NCBI GenBank assembly: GCA_043228905.1
Contig: JBHGNT010000014.1
Span: forward strand, 20,522,001-20,586,000
Direction: 5' to 3'
From: Azolla caroliniana
Taxonomy: Eukaryota > Polypodiophyta
Length of the DNA stretch: 64,000 nucleotides
Part shown: one piece after another, positions 11,116 through 25,500 of the stretch
Numbering within the stretch: the stretch's first letter is position 1
How the letters are laid out: each line of letters opens with the position of its first letter
Position numbers and translations under genes: made by a program
Notes under the pieces: generated by a model
Database searches by the model: none
Told to the model about the DNA's origin: nothing
Seen by the model: the letters and a program-made list of their open reading frames with translations, nothing else

Positions 11116-14100
11116 TGCAAACGATGTGATTGATTGATTAACTAGAAATGTTTTCTAATCTATGTTAGCATTTACGTATGTACCGAATGCATGAAATTGA
11201 TTGAAGTGTACTTCAACGTCACATTTTGCAATGCTTGTACAACATATCCCATTGAATAACAAGAAAGTGTTTCTCGACCGCATTGATAAAATTACATTCA
11301 TCCATAAGTACAATGTATTTGTGGTTAGTAGTTACTAGATGTGTTCTCCAACCTTAATCTACACAATGATGCAATCTACACAATGATGCGCAATATGCAA
11401 TTCAAAGTTACCTTAACTTCTTGGTACAACATTTGTAACTAGTTAAAGCATTTGTCAACCTTAGAAAATGTGTAAGGATAACTTGCCATAATATGTATAT
11501 ACCAATATCTGGGTGCCATAATATGTATCTACGTAGCAATATGCACACAATATAATTAACTATAACTAGGTGGCAGATTTTGCCAACCATAATATGCTCC
11601 AAAATAAAAAGTGTTGTGAGTTGGAATGTTATTTTCAATTGTGATCTACACAACCGTGTGTGTTTGCAACATAAACTATAATTACATTGTAATATTCACC
11701 AACCTTAATATGTTTGACAATGTGCAATGAGAATATACCATTGTTTTGAATGCACAACATATATGTTTATAATTAAAGTAAAGTTCGGCATTAATCTACA
11801 CAAGAATGTATGAATGGCAATGTACGCTGATATACTTATCAACATTCGCACGTAGCCCTATGTGTAATTAATTACAATAGTTGCACCCCTAATTATTGTG
11901 TAGTGACACTAGCCTATATATTTTTGAACTTTGTCTACGATCCCTAGTGTAGAACAATTAGCGCCAATTACATGTGAATGAAAGCATATGTGGATTGAGA
12001 GAATGTGCTATGAATTTGAATACATCAAAGCATCTGTGTGGCAATGCACATTGAATATATATCAACAGTCTACATGGAGAGTCAAGAACTAACGTTCTTG
12101 AGGTCTATGCAAGAAGACTATTTCCACAAATATGCGTTTTCTGGTAGGGCCTAAACATGGAGGAAAGTAGGGAAGTTTCACTTTGTTGAGATCAATGGAA
12201 CCAAAATGTCCCAACGGCATACACGAGTCTTTTATATCATTTTAGTATTCTATAACACTATTGTCAATGTTCGCCTCTAAAATATGCAAAAAGAATGGAT
12301 GGATCCAAACAATGTCCCCACCTACTAGCCTCATACAAGCCGGCAAAAAAGGATAGGTTGCTAGTTAAATAAGTCTCCATGAGAATCAGAATTTTTCTTT
12401 GGCCCCTCACCTAAGACAATCGATGTTGTCTCATTTTACAAGTCATCAAATATAATAAAATGTTTCCATCGCCACTTGAGTGTGGTGCATGACTAAGATC
12501 TATTAATCTTGTGAAAACAAAAAAGAAGAAGCAAAGGCGTCATATTCCAACCTCTAGCTCCAACAAATTAGAATATAAACGATAAACAATGGATTAAAAT
12601 ATAAAGGCTTTATCGTTTACCTAAGGGGGAAAAGAGATTTATGTTTGATTAATGTTGTTAGAATTCCTAATCATCATTAAATACCACGTTTTAGAATATC
12701 CATAGCTTTCGAGAGAATAGATTTGCCAAAAAATTTAAAACAATTTACCTTGGACTTTTATACAAATGCATTAGAATTGTGAAATGCATCGACAAAGGCA
12801 TGCCCTCAATACAACTTAAGACACATTTTAGGTTGGTAGGAAAGGTTTCATGTATTGGAGGAGCCAGATCATCTTGTTTATTTTTATTTTTCCAAAATAT
12901 TTCCTTCATTAGTATTAAGAAAAGCGTCGGAACCCGCATCATCTTGTTTATGACATGGTGAGGACCAAATAATTTTTGAACAAGGGTTCGCTCCATGGAA
13001 GATTGTAATCATAATCATCACATTTGTAGCTATGTTATACAATTCACAACAAAGCAACAAGCTTGTTGGTAAGGACATAGATGTCCTTAAGTATTTAAAT
13101 CATTGCCCATCCCATTGGAAAAGTATTCTTTATGCAACAAATAAGATTTGAAGAAAGAGTCCCTAGGGCATTTAAGGAGTTAACTCACAACCTCAAACGC
13201 AATGACATCAATGTTGAACTAAATCGAAGTTGCAGACTATCATAACACATGAAAACTTTGGAACCTTGATTGGAAAATGAAATACAAGGGACTCTTGGTC
13301 AAAGTGTATCCGTACATTTGCAAATTCCTGGAGGAGACAATCACGTGTCACTTTTGGCAGTGCCCCCACATCAACCATGAAAATATGTGTGAGGATACAT
13401 TTGAATAGACATTAACCATTCCATATAATGGTATGAAGTGTCTTTTCATATCTCTATTTGTGCTTGTTACCTATGCAACCAACACCTCCTAGATTTAATA
13501 TCTTTAGCTACGAAAACCCTCTCAATTTCAAAGTTAGTAAGTGAGGATGTGGTTTGTACCACTAATTCATAATTCTTCATTTAGGGTCCTTCATCAATAT
13601 CTATTAGGTCAAAATAATAATGCATCTTGCATCTACTTCTAGGTATGTAAAGGGGATAACGATCCACTGAATAACTTTACATGAAGACCTTGTCATCGCA
13701 ACTTTAGAGGATATTCACTATGTACAAAATTGAATGTTACAATATCTCCTTCGAAATGTGTGGATGATTATTGAGTAAGAACCCTATGATAATCATCCTA
13801 CTCTATATTATGCACGTTTTAGGAGAGAAACTTGGTTATCGAGTTTATATTGATGCCCTTCTTTGGTGTAGAAGGCACCTTGCTACAAAGCCCATGTGAT
13901 GAGAATGCACATTATAACTTATGGCCAAGGGAAAGGAGAAAGGGAAAAGGAAAAAGTATGAGTTTGATGCCCTTTAAGGAAAACTACAAAGGCTACGAAA
14001 TGGACATCTTTGAGCTTCAACAAAACTTTCAGTCAAAGAGGTTCAAAATCTGAGTGTGATGGAGCAATAATCTTACAACTAAAAAAATAAAGGATATATT

Positions 14101-17100
14101 CAAACAAGAACTAATACAAATTCCCAAATTTTCATTTGTAAAGGAAATATAACTAGGCCACAAAAATGGAGCTATAGCAATTGGGGAGGCCTAGAAATCT
14201 AGTCTCAACACCAACATTACTAATTAGGAACATCATAAAAAGCGTGTGAGGCAACGACATGCAAGTTCCACATCTTTTAAGGGATGTTGAAATATAATGC
14301 CTACTAGTTGAGATTAATAAAATCATCAAACATTCAAGACCTAATGCATGAGTGATTTAAATGAATAAATGCACTATTTTCATATTGAATAGGAGGATAC
14401 CCCCCCCCCCCCCCCCAATTTTAAAGGGTGTCTTGGCATTTAAACCCCTTCATGTTGAGTAGAACTCGCATGCTACAATTTCAAACTAATGAATGATCTT
14501 GTAGTGCCCGTAAACCAATAAGAGTTAGAATGCATGTATTAGAAAGATCATCACATGGTAATTTTTATTTGCGTCCTTAATCCAAATAATTACTAATTAT
14601 GATCTCATAATCTCATTGTCGAGACCCATTTGCGAAGGACAATGTTACAAGGTTCTTGCATGAGGATGAGTACATCGTTATCTTTTCAATAAGTTATACT
14701 TTTTAGGCGTGTCCAACACAATACCACACGCAAGAGATGTGGTAACACGTGGAAATGACTCATATAAATAATGTGCTAGTAGTATGTGTGTCTCCCCCCA
14801 ACTTCTTGTATTATATAATGTCTGTGTGTGTATGTCACATTCTACGATACTATTCCAAAAGCATAACCCCGAACCTTTGAATCTTACTACCCATAACAAA
14901 AAGACAAGATTTATTGCTTGCTTTATGAATCATGATTATGTGTCTAACTTTGTAGGTAAAAGAAAAAGCATGCAATGAACGTTGCCTTTGAGTTATAATA
15001 CTAATTTATGCTTATAGAGTACAAAAACTCACAAAGGTGCTCCACTTATTTATTTTCCAAACTACACCAATATGCTTGGTTGGACATTTGAGACTCTTAA
15101 TTGCACAGAAATTAAGGTTAAACTTGTCATTAAAACTCAACAAATATATTTTAAGTATATAGTAGCCTAATATAACTAAAATTATTATTAAGGTTCATCT
15201 TAATTTTTATTGTACAAATTAAGGACACCACAAGCAAAGATGATCTAAGTGTAAACTCTAGAAAAACGAAATGACAAGGATGAAGTTAGGTAGACACCAA
15301 ATTCATAGTTCATGGATGTCAATTAACTATGTGATTAAGGAATTTTGAACATCGATGCAGTATATTTTAGTAATGTTTGGAGACTAAATGGATCATACCA
15401 TCATTAACAATTCTAAAATATATATAAGCATGTTGTAGGGAATGTGGTTCATTCATGCTATGTGTATGAGTCACAAACAATGCCATATATTCATGTATGC
15501 TAGTTATTTGACATAACAACATGATTACACATTTGCAAAACAAAACAACTTTCATGGAATGGAGCACAAAAAAAACATAGGATGGTAAAAAGTAATACGT
15601 GAAAAATTGTATGCAAGGTCCTAGTAAAGTAAATCAAATGTCTTAAAATATCTCTACTTTTGGTGTTGATAGCTCTATTTTGGACTTGAACAAGATCGCT
15701 ATGAGCATATTTGAATTCATATGCATCAAATCTCATTTCATTTGCATGAAAAAGATAGATATATGTCTTTATAAATGTCTATGTGTGTGTCTTTTATGAC
15801 CTAGAATACTAGGTGTGGTAAGTGAGTGCCCCCATGGCTTATGTCCATATTAAAAAGCTCCAAAGTTTCACATTATTCCCCTCATGGTACTCAGAATATC
15901 ATCAAAACCAGCTTTGTAATTAAAGGTTGGTCACACAAATTACATTCACCCACCAATTCTATGGGGTGTTCCACGTTAAAAACCTTCAAATATTTGGATG
16001 TTCCACTACGCTATTAAAGCAAATTTGGGATTTTGGATGACGGTTTATTACCTTCCACGAAAAACAATGCTTTCCCCACATTGATAACCACACATACACT
16101 ATAATCGAGTCAAACTATAGTCAACAATGTCAATAATTTTAGTTTAATATGGTACATTCATTTTGACTTGTACAAATAGAGCAGAATTTTAGTGGCTTTT
16201 GCAATTACCAAAAAATACTAGAAATTGCAAGGAAATAGAGTAGAACTTTAGTGGCTTGATGTATAATTGCAGAAAGAGCACAATGTGTACACTTCATCTG
16301 TCTCTATGCATGGTTAAATAAAATATTCAATCATATAAGGACTACGATATTCAAGTCCCACTCGCAGTACATTGGTTAACCAAAGTCACACCTTGTGGAG
16401 TTATTTGGTTGCCACGTTTCTTATTTTTACTTCACACACTGAACTACTCGAGGGAAAAAAGTTCACTCTTTTCATTTTTGGGCAATTATGCATGCTAAAC
16501 TTTGTTGACAAGCCACTTCTTTTCTAACTCGACCAAGTCATGGACACCATACAAAAGTCTGTTGTATGAACCTTTTCTCTAAATCATGAAGAGAGAAACT
16601 TGGATATGGACCCCAAAAACTTTTCTAGTTACTCTGCATTATCGAGATAGATAAATGATATGGTTTGAAAGTCTGGGCATTTCTTTATGTTTCACTTTTT
16701 CAAACTTTAAAAAATGCTAGGCCCGAAGTGTGTTTCAAATTTAAACATCACAATTGATATGTAAAGTAGGATAAGAGTACCAAAGTATAATGAGTCGATT
16801 ACGTGGATGTGCTCAAGATCCATTTTAATGTACGTACAACATACAATAAAATATTTTCGATAACAAATATAAGCATTGTAAATATCAAAAATCTATTGGC
16901 GTTGTGCAAAAAGGTCAACAATATGGCATGGATTTAAATGATACATTAGATGGATAATTTTGCATGGATTTCAAGAAAAGTTTGCTTAGGTAAAAGCTTT
17001 TATCAACACATTGCATACCTAACAATGAAACTCGAACAAATCATCAATACTAAGATCAATAACTTGAGAAGTATTTCACTAAAGCAATGGGGGCATAATA

Positions 17101-17361
17101 TGAATAATGCCAGCACAAACTCTAGTTAATACAAAACATGCACACTTTATTAAGATCCACAACATAGTGGCCAAGGACAATTTCAAGACTCTAGATAAAG
17201 TCTTGCAAGATTTCATGCTCGACAAAAGTGGAGACACTAGAGTTCTTTAATTAAATCTATTATGATGTTTGTGTTGTTATCTTAAGCCATTCCTAGCATA
17301 ACACAAATGAGTTTCCATTTAGTTACAATGACACTTAAGATGGGAATCATAAAATGTCTCA
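11116..17361. other. Long gene-free region with one C17 homopolymer
   Basis: I find no gene, RNA or named element. Frames do not exceed about 85 codons and lack any protein-like signature I recognise. The only sharp feature is a run of 17 C at 14400-14416, after AGGAGGATA. Confidence 0.5.
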
Positions 17362-18610
17362 GTGAGAGACACTGAGACACCCACACAGAATAACGCCATT
17401 CGAGTACTTGCGTACACTAGTCATAAATGGATTGTAGATCCTGATCCGATCAAAGTACAACCCGATTGGCATATATGTATTCATGAAAACACATGGCTGC
17501 GTAAGGTCAGCTGGGACCCTTTGCAATGGACATGGCGTGATCCCTACGCGGGGCAAGGAAGCAAACCCATCCCTTTCTTCCAATTCACAACTAGATTGGG
17601 TCGCTACATTCTAGCTGCTCAAGCCGCCCGAGAACCGACTGTTGCAAAGGTCTGGCGCACATTTCAAGTTCCCTCCGCAATAATCACCAAGTTTTGGCAG
17701 AAAATCTGGAAGCAACAACACGCGAGGCGAATTACCACTTTCCAATGGTTGTTAATACATAAGTCCCTACCGGTGGGAGCATGGCAACGTGGGAACCTTA
17801 ACTCTCCTAATTGTGTAGAGTGCCCACATTCAGTAGAATCCATACGACACGCTCTGTGGGACTGCCCAACGTCCCATAGAACATGGCGGGGGGTTGGCCG
17901 CTTGTTGCAGTTATGCCAAGTGCAAGGTTCAATCAAGTGGGGAAATATATGTTGGCTATCATGGCAGGCTGCAATTGGCCGATACGAGCATAAGGAGGAG
18001 GGGATGACTTTGGTGATAAAAGCACAAGAGGTTCTTTTCTCCTCCAGCGACAATGTCTACTATTTTCCTCTTAATGACAAATCTCAAGAGGTGTTGGAAT
18101 TGGTCAGCCCAATAACCCTTTGGATTCTATGGAAACAACGATGTAGGCGAGTCTTCTCCAACCAAGCCACCCATCCAACAAGGTTACTGGCTATCATGGC
18201 AGGCTGCAATTGGCCGATACGAGCATAAGGAGGAGGGGATGACTTTGGTGATAAAAGCACAAGAGGTTCTTTTCTCCTCCAGCGACAATGTCTACTATTT
18301 TCCTCTTAATGACAAATCTCAAGAGGTGTTGGAATTGGTCAGCCCAATAACCCTTTGGATTCTATGGAAACAACGATGTAGGCGAGTCTTCTCCAACCAA
18401 GCCACCCATCCAACAAGGTTACTGCAAGAGATATGGAGTGAAATTGTAGCCACTCTGAAGAGCCAATATGATGGCCTTAAAGGTGGCTCCGAGGGAGTTG
18501 AAAGACAACGCATAGCCTTCATCCAACAATGGTCGTCCTCTCCCTTTCTTGAGTCAGTGGGCTTCCACATTAGATGGAACTATCGCATCCCTTTAAGGAT
18601 TTGTACATAA
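17362..18610 (+). pseudogene. LINE ORF2 C-terminus with zf-RVT domain, split by duplication
   Basis: The best-preserved LINE fragment of the window. A 288-codon frame carries WIVDPDPIKV, WRDPYAGQGSKPIPFFQF and FQWLLIHKSLPVGAWQRG, then the zinc finger NCVECPHSVESIRHALWDCP, the zf-RVT signature of plant non-LTR retrotransposon ORF2. LWILWKQRCRRVF follows. An exact 235-bp tandem duplication (17953-18422) then throws the frame, ending it with IMAGCNWPIRA-stop. The true continuation, QEIWSEIVATLKSQYDGLKG onward to a stop at 18610, is reached by the second frame (18239-18610). Removing one repeat unit would leave a single open frame. The reverse transcriptase core is absent upstream, so this is a 3' fragment. 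Confidence 0.8.
17953..18422 (+). repeat. Perfect 235-bp tandem duplication
   Basis: Copy 1 is 17953-18187 and copy 2 is 18188-18422. By eye I see no difference between them. The unit is 3x78+1 bases, so the duplication shifts the reading frame of the LINE ORF. It starts at TGGCTATCATGG and ends at CAACAAGGTTAC. Confidence 0.95.
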
Positions 18611-19451
18611 TCGCCTCATTTGTAAAATTTTATAACTAATGGAAGGAGTTTTTTTTTGGAAAAAAAATAAAAAATCATCTAAACTCTTTTTCCAATTGCT
18701 AAATACACTAGTAAGAATATTCCCGTCACCAAATGGGTTGATTGTGATCGAAACATTGACCACAAAAATATTTGCTAATTGGACAATAGAAATGTTGAGT
18801 TTCCATTTCCATAAACCCAAATTCACTATTACAATGTGAGGCAACATAAATCAACCACATTCACAAGTTTGATGCATGATACAAAATTGACCGTTCTGAG
18901 TGCTTCCTATACCAACCAAAAAACATTTCACAAGCATTATAAGGGATTAGTTACATTGTAATATGTCATATTGCGCCTTCATATGAAAACCCTAACGATG
19001 TTTTTGTCATGTAGAGGCATAATCTATATCAGGATTGAAAATATTGAGCCCAACTCAAAATTTAATGAAAATACTTAACTTTTTGACTGTTGCAATTGCC
19101 AAACTTATAAAAGAACAAAAAACAATTACTGCATGCAAAACTTTAACTGAGTCTTGCTCCACAATTTAGCCCAAAAGCTAAAACTAAAACTAAAACATCA
19201 CGACCAATCCTTATACCATTTTGATGGAAGTCTATCCAAAGATAGTTATATATAAAATTGCAAAAGATAAGAAAACAACACTTGAATATCCACTCAGAGA
19301 ATATTTGAACAAAAACACATATACTGAGGGTTAGATGAGGAACAAACAAAAGCTTTGGGCGGGTATCCTTCTTCCCCAGTATTTTGATTTGCTCAACTCA
19401 TTCAAGCTCCTCATCAATCTTCTTTAAATGAGGTATTACTTCCTTCCCTTG
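18611..19451. other. Gene-free spacer after the LINE fragment
   Basis: AT-rich sequence with A-rich tracts just after the LINE frame (18650-18680), which could be part of a decayed LINE 3' tail. No coding frame is supported. Confidence 0.4.
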
Positions 19452-21427
19452 TTAAAGCTTCTCCAACTTACGATACCCCTCTTCTTTCCTTGCCAACTCT
19501 TCGGCAGCCGACTGTAATGCCGCTTCCATCTTACAGTGATTCTCATCATGTATTTTCTGGAGATCGTCATGCAGTTGAGCAGATTCCTGACAGAATAGAC
19601 GTAAGTTCTTAAAAGAAATATTTTAGTGGATGAAACATAAGTGGTAAAAACTTTGAAAGGGATAAACAAAATATTTAAATGAGAGAAAACAAGGTAAGAA
19701 AGAGTCCAAAAAAATTATTGTGGCCTTTTACACGTTTTTTTGAAAACTTTAGATGCACAAAAAACTTAACTGGGTTGAATTGAAGGAAGCTTTCCATATG
19801 GTTATTTGCCAAGGTCTTTGACAACTCTAAGTAGGGTTGAGGGTAACTCTAAGTAGCAAAGGGAGTCAAGGAAATAACTAGCGGCTAATATTTGTGAAAT
19901 GGCTATTTTTCAAGGCTTTTGAAAATTGATATGGATAAAAGAATATTTAAATGTGTGAAAGTAAGAAAAAACGTTTTAAGCAATGATAAACAAAGAGCTA
20001 CTTTCCAAGGTTTCTGACAACTCAGTTTCTAATTACCATCTATCATTTTAATGATTTTTACAAATAGCCAAAACATTGAAATTGAAAATCTAACCCAATA
20101 TATAGAGAGTTTTGGTCTCAGGAGATTATATTTTACTCTCATGCAGAATCATATCAACAAAAGAAACAAATTTTGAGTTTGCCTGTTTCCATTTCTATGG
20201 ACATAAAGGAACTATGGGGAAATTTTAAATGGGTACGCTTCCAAGAATTTTGAAAAGTTCTGTTGATCTCTTCCTATAGATATTTTTGTGCAATTTTCCA
20301 AAACTAAGAAATTTTTATGGAAAGCTGAAAGATTGGAAAAGAAACAAAAGTTGAGCTTGCCTCTACAAGAATAACTTCCACACCAGCTTGCTCCTTTTCT
20401 TTTGTCATTTAGGCTGCGACCTCATCAGATATCTTTTGCCAGCCCTCTTGCAACCTTCTCTCCACTTCCTTTCTTAACCCCTCCAAATCTAGAGATTCTT
20501 CTCCTATGCTCTTGATGGCCAAGTCAATCGTTTTCAATGACTCTTGCTTGATCAGCTTTAACTCGCCCAATTTTAGCTTCCTAGACATATTAATGATATT
20601 AGTGATCAGCATTATAATGACGGCATGGAAACAAAGTTCTTTATAGACTAAAGTTGTGTGGTGGCTAGATTTAGAGTTGAAAATATTCCCAGATAAAGTG
20701 ATAGTAAGTATTGCCAAAAAACAAAAAGGTAACTCTTTCTTCTATCATCTGGTTACGGAAACTGTCTTCAATATATTCAAGATGTTGCTGGTAAGGATCT
20801 TAAGTAAGCGCGAAGTTTTCTTCAGCAGTAGTATATCAAACCATTTGTAGATGGATTGACAGAATCCTTGGTTAGAAATAAACTGAAAGCAATCCTTTTT
20901 TGTCAAGCAAGCATAGCTTATCTGATTTTCCAGAATTTTTTCATATTACTACACTTTATAACACCTGTGAAGTAAATCTCAAGATAAAGACATAGGTAGA
21001 GTACTATTGAAAACCTTGGCTTATCACAGAGCTGGAGGACGAAGTTGACAGCTGGGATAAACCTGGTATGTCCTGTATTCCACTACATGCCAAATGACAT
21101 AAAGGAGCTAACATAATGGTTAATAGATTGTCCTAAAGCATGAATGAATACAACATTATTATATTAATGGGCAAAAATAGTGATGTTTCATTTGGTGGAA
21201 TTATGTGATGATACTGAAACTCTTATGCAAACTGCCCATTTCCAAGATAAGGGACCAATGGGCCAATGTACACATCCCAAGATAAAATATAGGAATGATC
21301 AGGGGATTTATCAAATTTACAAGTGCAATTCACGTCTTAGAAGTAAATTGACTCATAAAAGCTCTCATATTGCTAACTTGAACTCTACCTCTCCTTCAGT
21401 CTTTTCAAGGGAATTTGTTTGCTCTTG
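19452..21427 (-). CDS. Possible exons of a coiled-coil protein (doubtful gene)
   Basis: Three minus-strand segments look like exons. Segment 21427-21389 reads QEQTNSLEKTEGE between an ATCAG acceptor and a GTAGAG donor. Segment 20580-20409 reads KLKLGELKLIKQESLKTIDL followed by EGLRKEVERRLQEGWQKISDEVAA-stop, after a TCTAG acceptor. Segment 19586-19452 reads ESAQLHDDLQKIHDENHC followed by EAALQSAAEELARKEEGY and ending in a stop, after a CTGTCAG acceptor. All are Glu/Lys/Leu-rich with heptad-like spacing. The stop at 20409 blocks a simple join, so this may be a decayed gene, two small frames, or alternative splicing. Some frames further upstream on the same strand (around 24.4-24.6 kb and 26.1 kb) have similar composition but I could not connect them. 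I do not recognise the family. Confidence 0.3.
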
Positions 21428-21600
21428 CTGATTATCTCAGGCAAGCATATTGTGTCTTACAACGAAGAAGAAAAGAAAGAAAAATATATTACTATGAAAT
21501 ATATTTGGCTCTTGCTAATTATCTCAGGTAAGCATATTTTTTCTTTCAAAGAAGAAAGAAAGAAAGACATTCTGTCTTACAACGAAAAGGGAAAAGTTTT
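21421..21600. repeat. Diverged tandem duplication, spacing 87 bp
   Basis: GCTCTTGCTGATTATCTCAGG (21421) recurs as GCTCTTGCTAATTATCTCAGG (21508), each followed by a shared AAGCATATT...TGTCTTACAACGAA block with GAAA-rich filler of different length. It overlaps the first doubtful coiled-coil exon. Confidence 0.75.
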
Positions 21601-22207
21601 AAGTAAAAGAAATATTACATCCATAGTGCAGTATGTACAGCCTTTATATAAATTTAGCTTATCCTTCACCGGTTATCGATCGCATTCAAAATTCAGCCTT
21701 CCCCACATATCCAATATACCTATAGCCAGTAGTTAAGAAGCGTGTAATAAAACAAAGATGTATTAAGCAACCTACCAGTGAATGTTACCACTATGGAAAG
21801 TGTGGATGGTGAAGAAAGTATGCACACGAACATAGTTAGAAAGAAATATTAACGTCTTTTAAGAGGCCAAAATGGCCTATGGGACCCAACAAGAGATTAC
21901 ATCTTAAGTGTTGCTTCGTCTTTGAGAACAAATCAAAATAAAATAAGTATTACTCAGGAAATATAAAAGTAAATAAGATAAAAACATACGAGGGAATCTG
22001 GTTTTTGGCACATGTGAGATTCTCAAGTTAGATATATTGTAACTTTTGTCTTCGAAAGATCTCTAGCATAGGTCGATCCAGAATGGAGAGGTCATTTGAT
22101 AAACTCTTAGTGTATAGACTAGGTTTCCATTCGATATAAATAGTAAGCACGGTCATTAAAAATATTACAGCACATCTTATTACATTTTAAGGTGCATGTA
22201 CAAAAAC

Positions 22208-22555
22208 AATACATCCAACTCAGACATTTCCATGCATGTATAATTCATTATCATCCCCTACATATACAGAATCCCCTTGGAACCTGTTTTCATTTGCATC
22301 AAATTCTGTTATTTTCCAAATTGTTTTTCATTTTCATCCATTTCACCTTTCATTTTCACATTAACAAAAGTGACTTCAATACATCTAACTCAGACATTTC
22401 ATGCATGTATAATACATTATCATCCCCTACACATACAGAATCCCCATTGAACATGTTCTCGTTTGCTTCAAAGTCTTTCATTTTCCAAATTGTTTTCATT
22501 TTCGTCTATTTCACCTTTCATTTTCTCTGGTTTAGCCTTGCATTAGCATAAGTGA
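22208..22555. repeat. Diverged tandem duplication, spacing 170 bp
   Basis: ACATCCAACTCAGACATTTC at 22211 recurs as ACATCTAACTCAGACATTTC at 22381. Both units continue through ATGCATGTATAAT-CATTATCATCCCCTAC and end in TTCACCTTTCATTTTC. Many point differences show that the duplication is old. Confidence 0.85.
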
Positions 22556-25500
22556 CTTAGGTTTTTCAGACAACTTGATCACTTCTTTGGTTTTATAAGT
22601 CACATACGACGATACTTACCTCACATTTCTACTAACAAGGAGCTCTCCATCAGCCCTCACCCAAATGACTCAGTTTCCAATGTTTCTACCCTACCTAGAG
22701 GATCCCATGATTCATGTACTTACCACGCATATTAACATCCTGAAGTGAGCATGCACATATATATGTAAAACGTACCTAGACAACATGGAGAGGCAGGTAG
22801 ACACCACATAGCTGTAAACACTGCATGCCACATTGATATGACTGACGTAGATTCCTCATTTCTATGCATACAAAATGACTGAGAAAATACAGAAACTGGA
22901 TGTAAATAAGTAAGAATAGAAATAGAAAAAAATAAAAATATCTATAGATTTATAGGAAGAAAGAAATGGCCTATAAGATCAAACCTCAGATTACATCTTA
23001 AATGGTTGTTTTGTTCATTGTTGATCAATTGTCCTCGATGTATTGTTATCCAAAAACTCCTCCCTTATGTTTCATGAGTTCTAAAGAATATTCTCAAGCT
23101 TTTTAGGCGTTTATTACCCATTACCTTGCAAATTGCGCCAAAACCTTGCTTGAAAACACAGTGGTATCTCCTTCATATTTTATAAAAATAGCACAATGGA
23201 AAACATAGTGTTCTTCTAATTCCACCTCCAAGCGACCAATCAACATAACTTTCACACACGCCAACAAAGTGGTTGCTAAAACCACAAGCACACTGTGACC
23301 CTAGCCGGCTAGGCCTATGCCACCAACGCCCATGCACTAGATGCAGCCAAACAGCTTACTACAGCCGACACGTCAATAAAGGACCTATTGAAAACGTTGT
23401 GCAAGGCCAAAAAATCAAGTAAGGCCTTGAACATCAGAGCCTCTATGCAAATCCATCACCAAAGACAAGGCCCACCTCCATGCCACAGCACAACAAGCGA
23501 TCACCACTGAGCAATGTGCACTCAGAAGACGAAATTCCTTGACCAATGCCAGGACTGATGGAACGAAGCCTACCAGCTGATCCAGCAGCAATAACAGAAG
23601 CAATGGAAATTATTGGGTTTGTATTAGTGTTGTCCTAAATCATTTAAGAGCCAAATACACCCATTAATGGAGTTGCTCCATGAGGACATATAAACAGCCA
23701 AGTGTTGCTCCACAACTGTCTGTAATGGACTCCAGTGGCCAACAGCATCCATTAGATGCAACTATAACACTAGATTAAACCTTTTATATGAACACCATAG
23801 GAAAAATATTCTAAAAATAAGAACGCACAAGATAGACCCATATTGACCTACCGTACAGGCTAATTACAGTAAGCAAACCAAGACCTTTCTCATAATAAAC
23901 TCATTTGACACACCCTGGCAAGACAATGGGACTCCTTGAAGCAGAAATATAAACTATTATAGTTTTGAATACACAATGTGTGTTCACATCCAAAAATAAA
24001 CATATCATAGTATTTAATTGGTAACACTTATAAAGAATCCCTGCCACACAATTTTGGGAGTTAAATGGACAAAACTTTAGACGTTTAAATCTTCTCATAT
24101 GGATATGCATTTTCAAAACCAATCTGAAACATAAATGAGGAAAACAATTGCAAACGTTTAGAAGTTTAATCAAATCTGCTTCATAGGATGCTTACATTTA
24201 TACAGCACTTATAATTTATTCATTAACAACATTTAATTCATGTCAAGATCAAATCAAATTTGTCCCACGAGGCTACATAAATAAAACAAAAAACAATTTG
24301 ATGAGCATGGTGTGTGGCGCAGCAAACCAAGAGATAATTGATTGGTTGTCCCTGACATAATTATCCAGAAGTCTAGTTTTGAGATGCTCTTAAGTTCAAG
24401 ACACAATAACAAGTCCTTGCACATTGGAATGGAGGAACATTCCCAATTTAGTCATACAGGTCAAATTTTTCCTTGTAAAAGAGATTAATATGTCCAGCTT
24501 CTGCCTCTCTACCCGCCTCTTTCCATGTTTCTCCAGCTCCACAAATAGCTTCATCAATACGAGGTTACAAAGACCCCAGACATGCACATACTGATCCTAT
24601 TGACTATTTTAGCTTTATTGCGATCATATTCTTGATGATATGTACTCAAATCAATGTATCCTAGGATTCTTTCTGAAAATGCATACATGTAATATATATT
24701 TATATATAAACATATATGAGCAACTTTTATTTTCTTGGCATGCACTCAAACATTTTAAAGGTCTTCGTTTTAAAAGATGTTTCGCATTCATGTTATGGTT
24801 GTAACTGCACAAGCTTTTTCATGGCATGAGAGAGAGGCATATGGCACATTTGGAGTTTCATAAAATTTCAGAATCTAGGTTAACTGGGGACTGAGGCTCA
24901 GAAATGGTGTAATTAGGACTGCTTGGTGTCATAGTTATTAGGACTACTTATGATCTATTACATAGTAGCCATTCCGAAAACTATATAACACATGTAAGCA
25001 AATGGTGCTCTTCTTTTTCCTAACATACCAAAAGCATCATTTAATCATATCCTAAAATCGGTTTGTGCTATATCTACAGATGCACAAGTAATTTCTTACC
25101 ATGACAAGAGAATTCTGAGAGTTTGATATTCATCCCATACCTTTTAACTCCCACACTCATGTGCATTTGTCACTCAACGTCAGGTTTTATCAGCACAATG
25201 GCACGGATACCCATCCAACCTTAAGAATTTTCCCATGCATTAATGTTGCACACACAAAAGTGTGAATCATGCATTATTTTAAAGATGCCCTCCCAAATTA
25301 TAGAATACTTTTTTGGTATTTAGATCATGTTTCCTTGATTTTTCTCTCATACCTGGCAATGACTCTCATACTCTTTTTCAATAATATAATGGAGCTCCTG
25401 AGCTTTCAAGCAACTTAGCGTTTTTGCGATTAAATAGCTGTGATTAGTGTACCTCCATATATACACTTCATGATAAGATGGTTAATGACTACTCAGATGG

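Noticed and set aside
21029-21066. Plus-strand exon-like patch reading ELEDEVDSWDKPG between CAG and GTATGT
   Set aside because: An isolated 36-bp patch with no companion exon on that strand; splice-like borders of this quality arise by chance.
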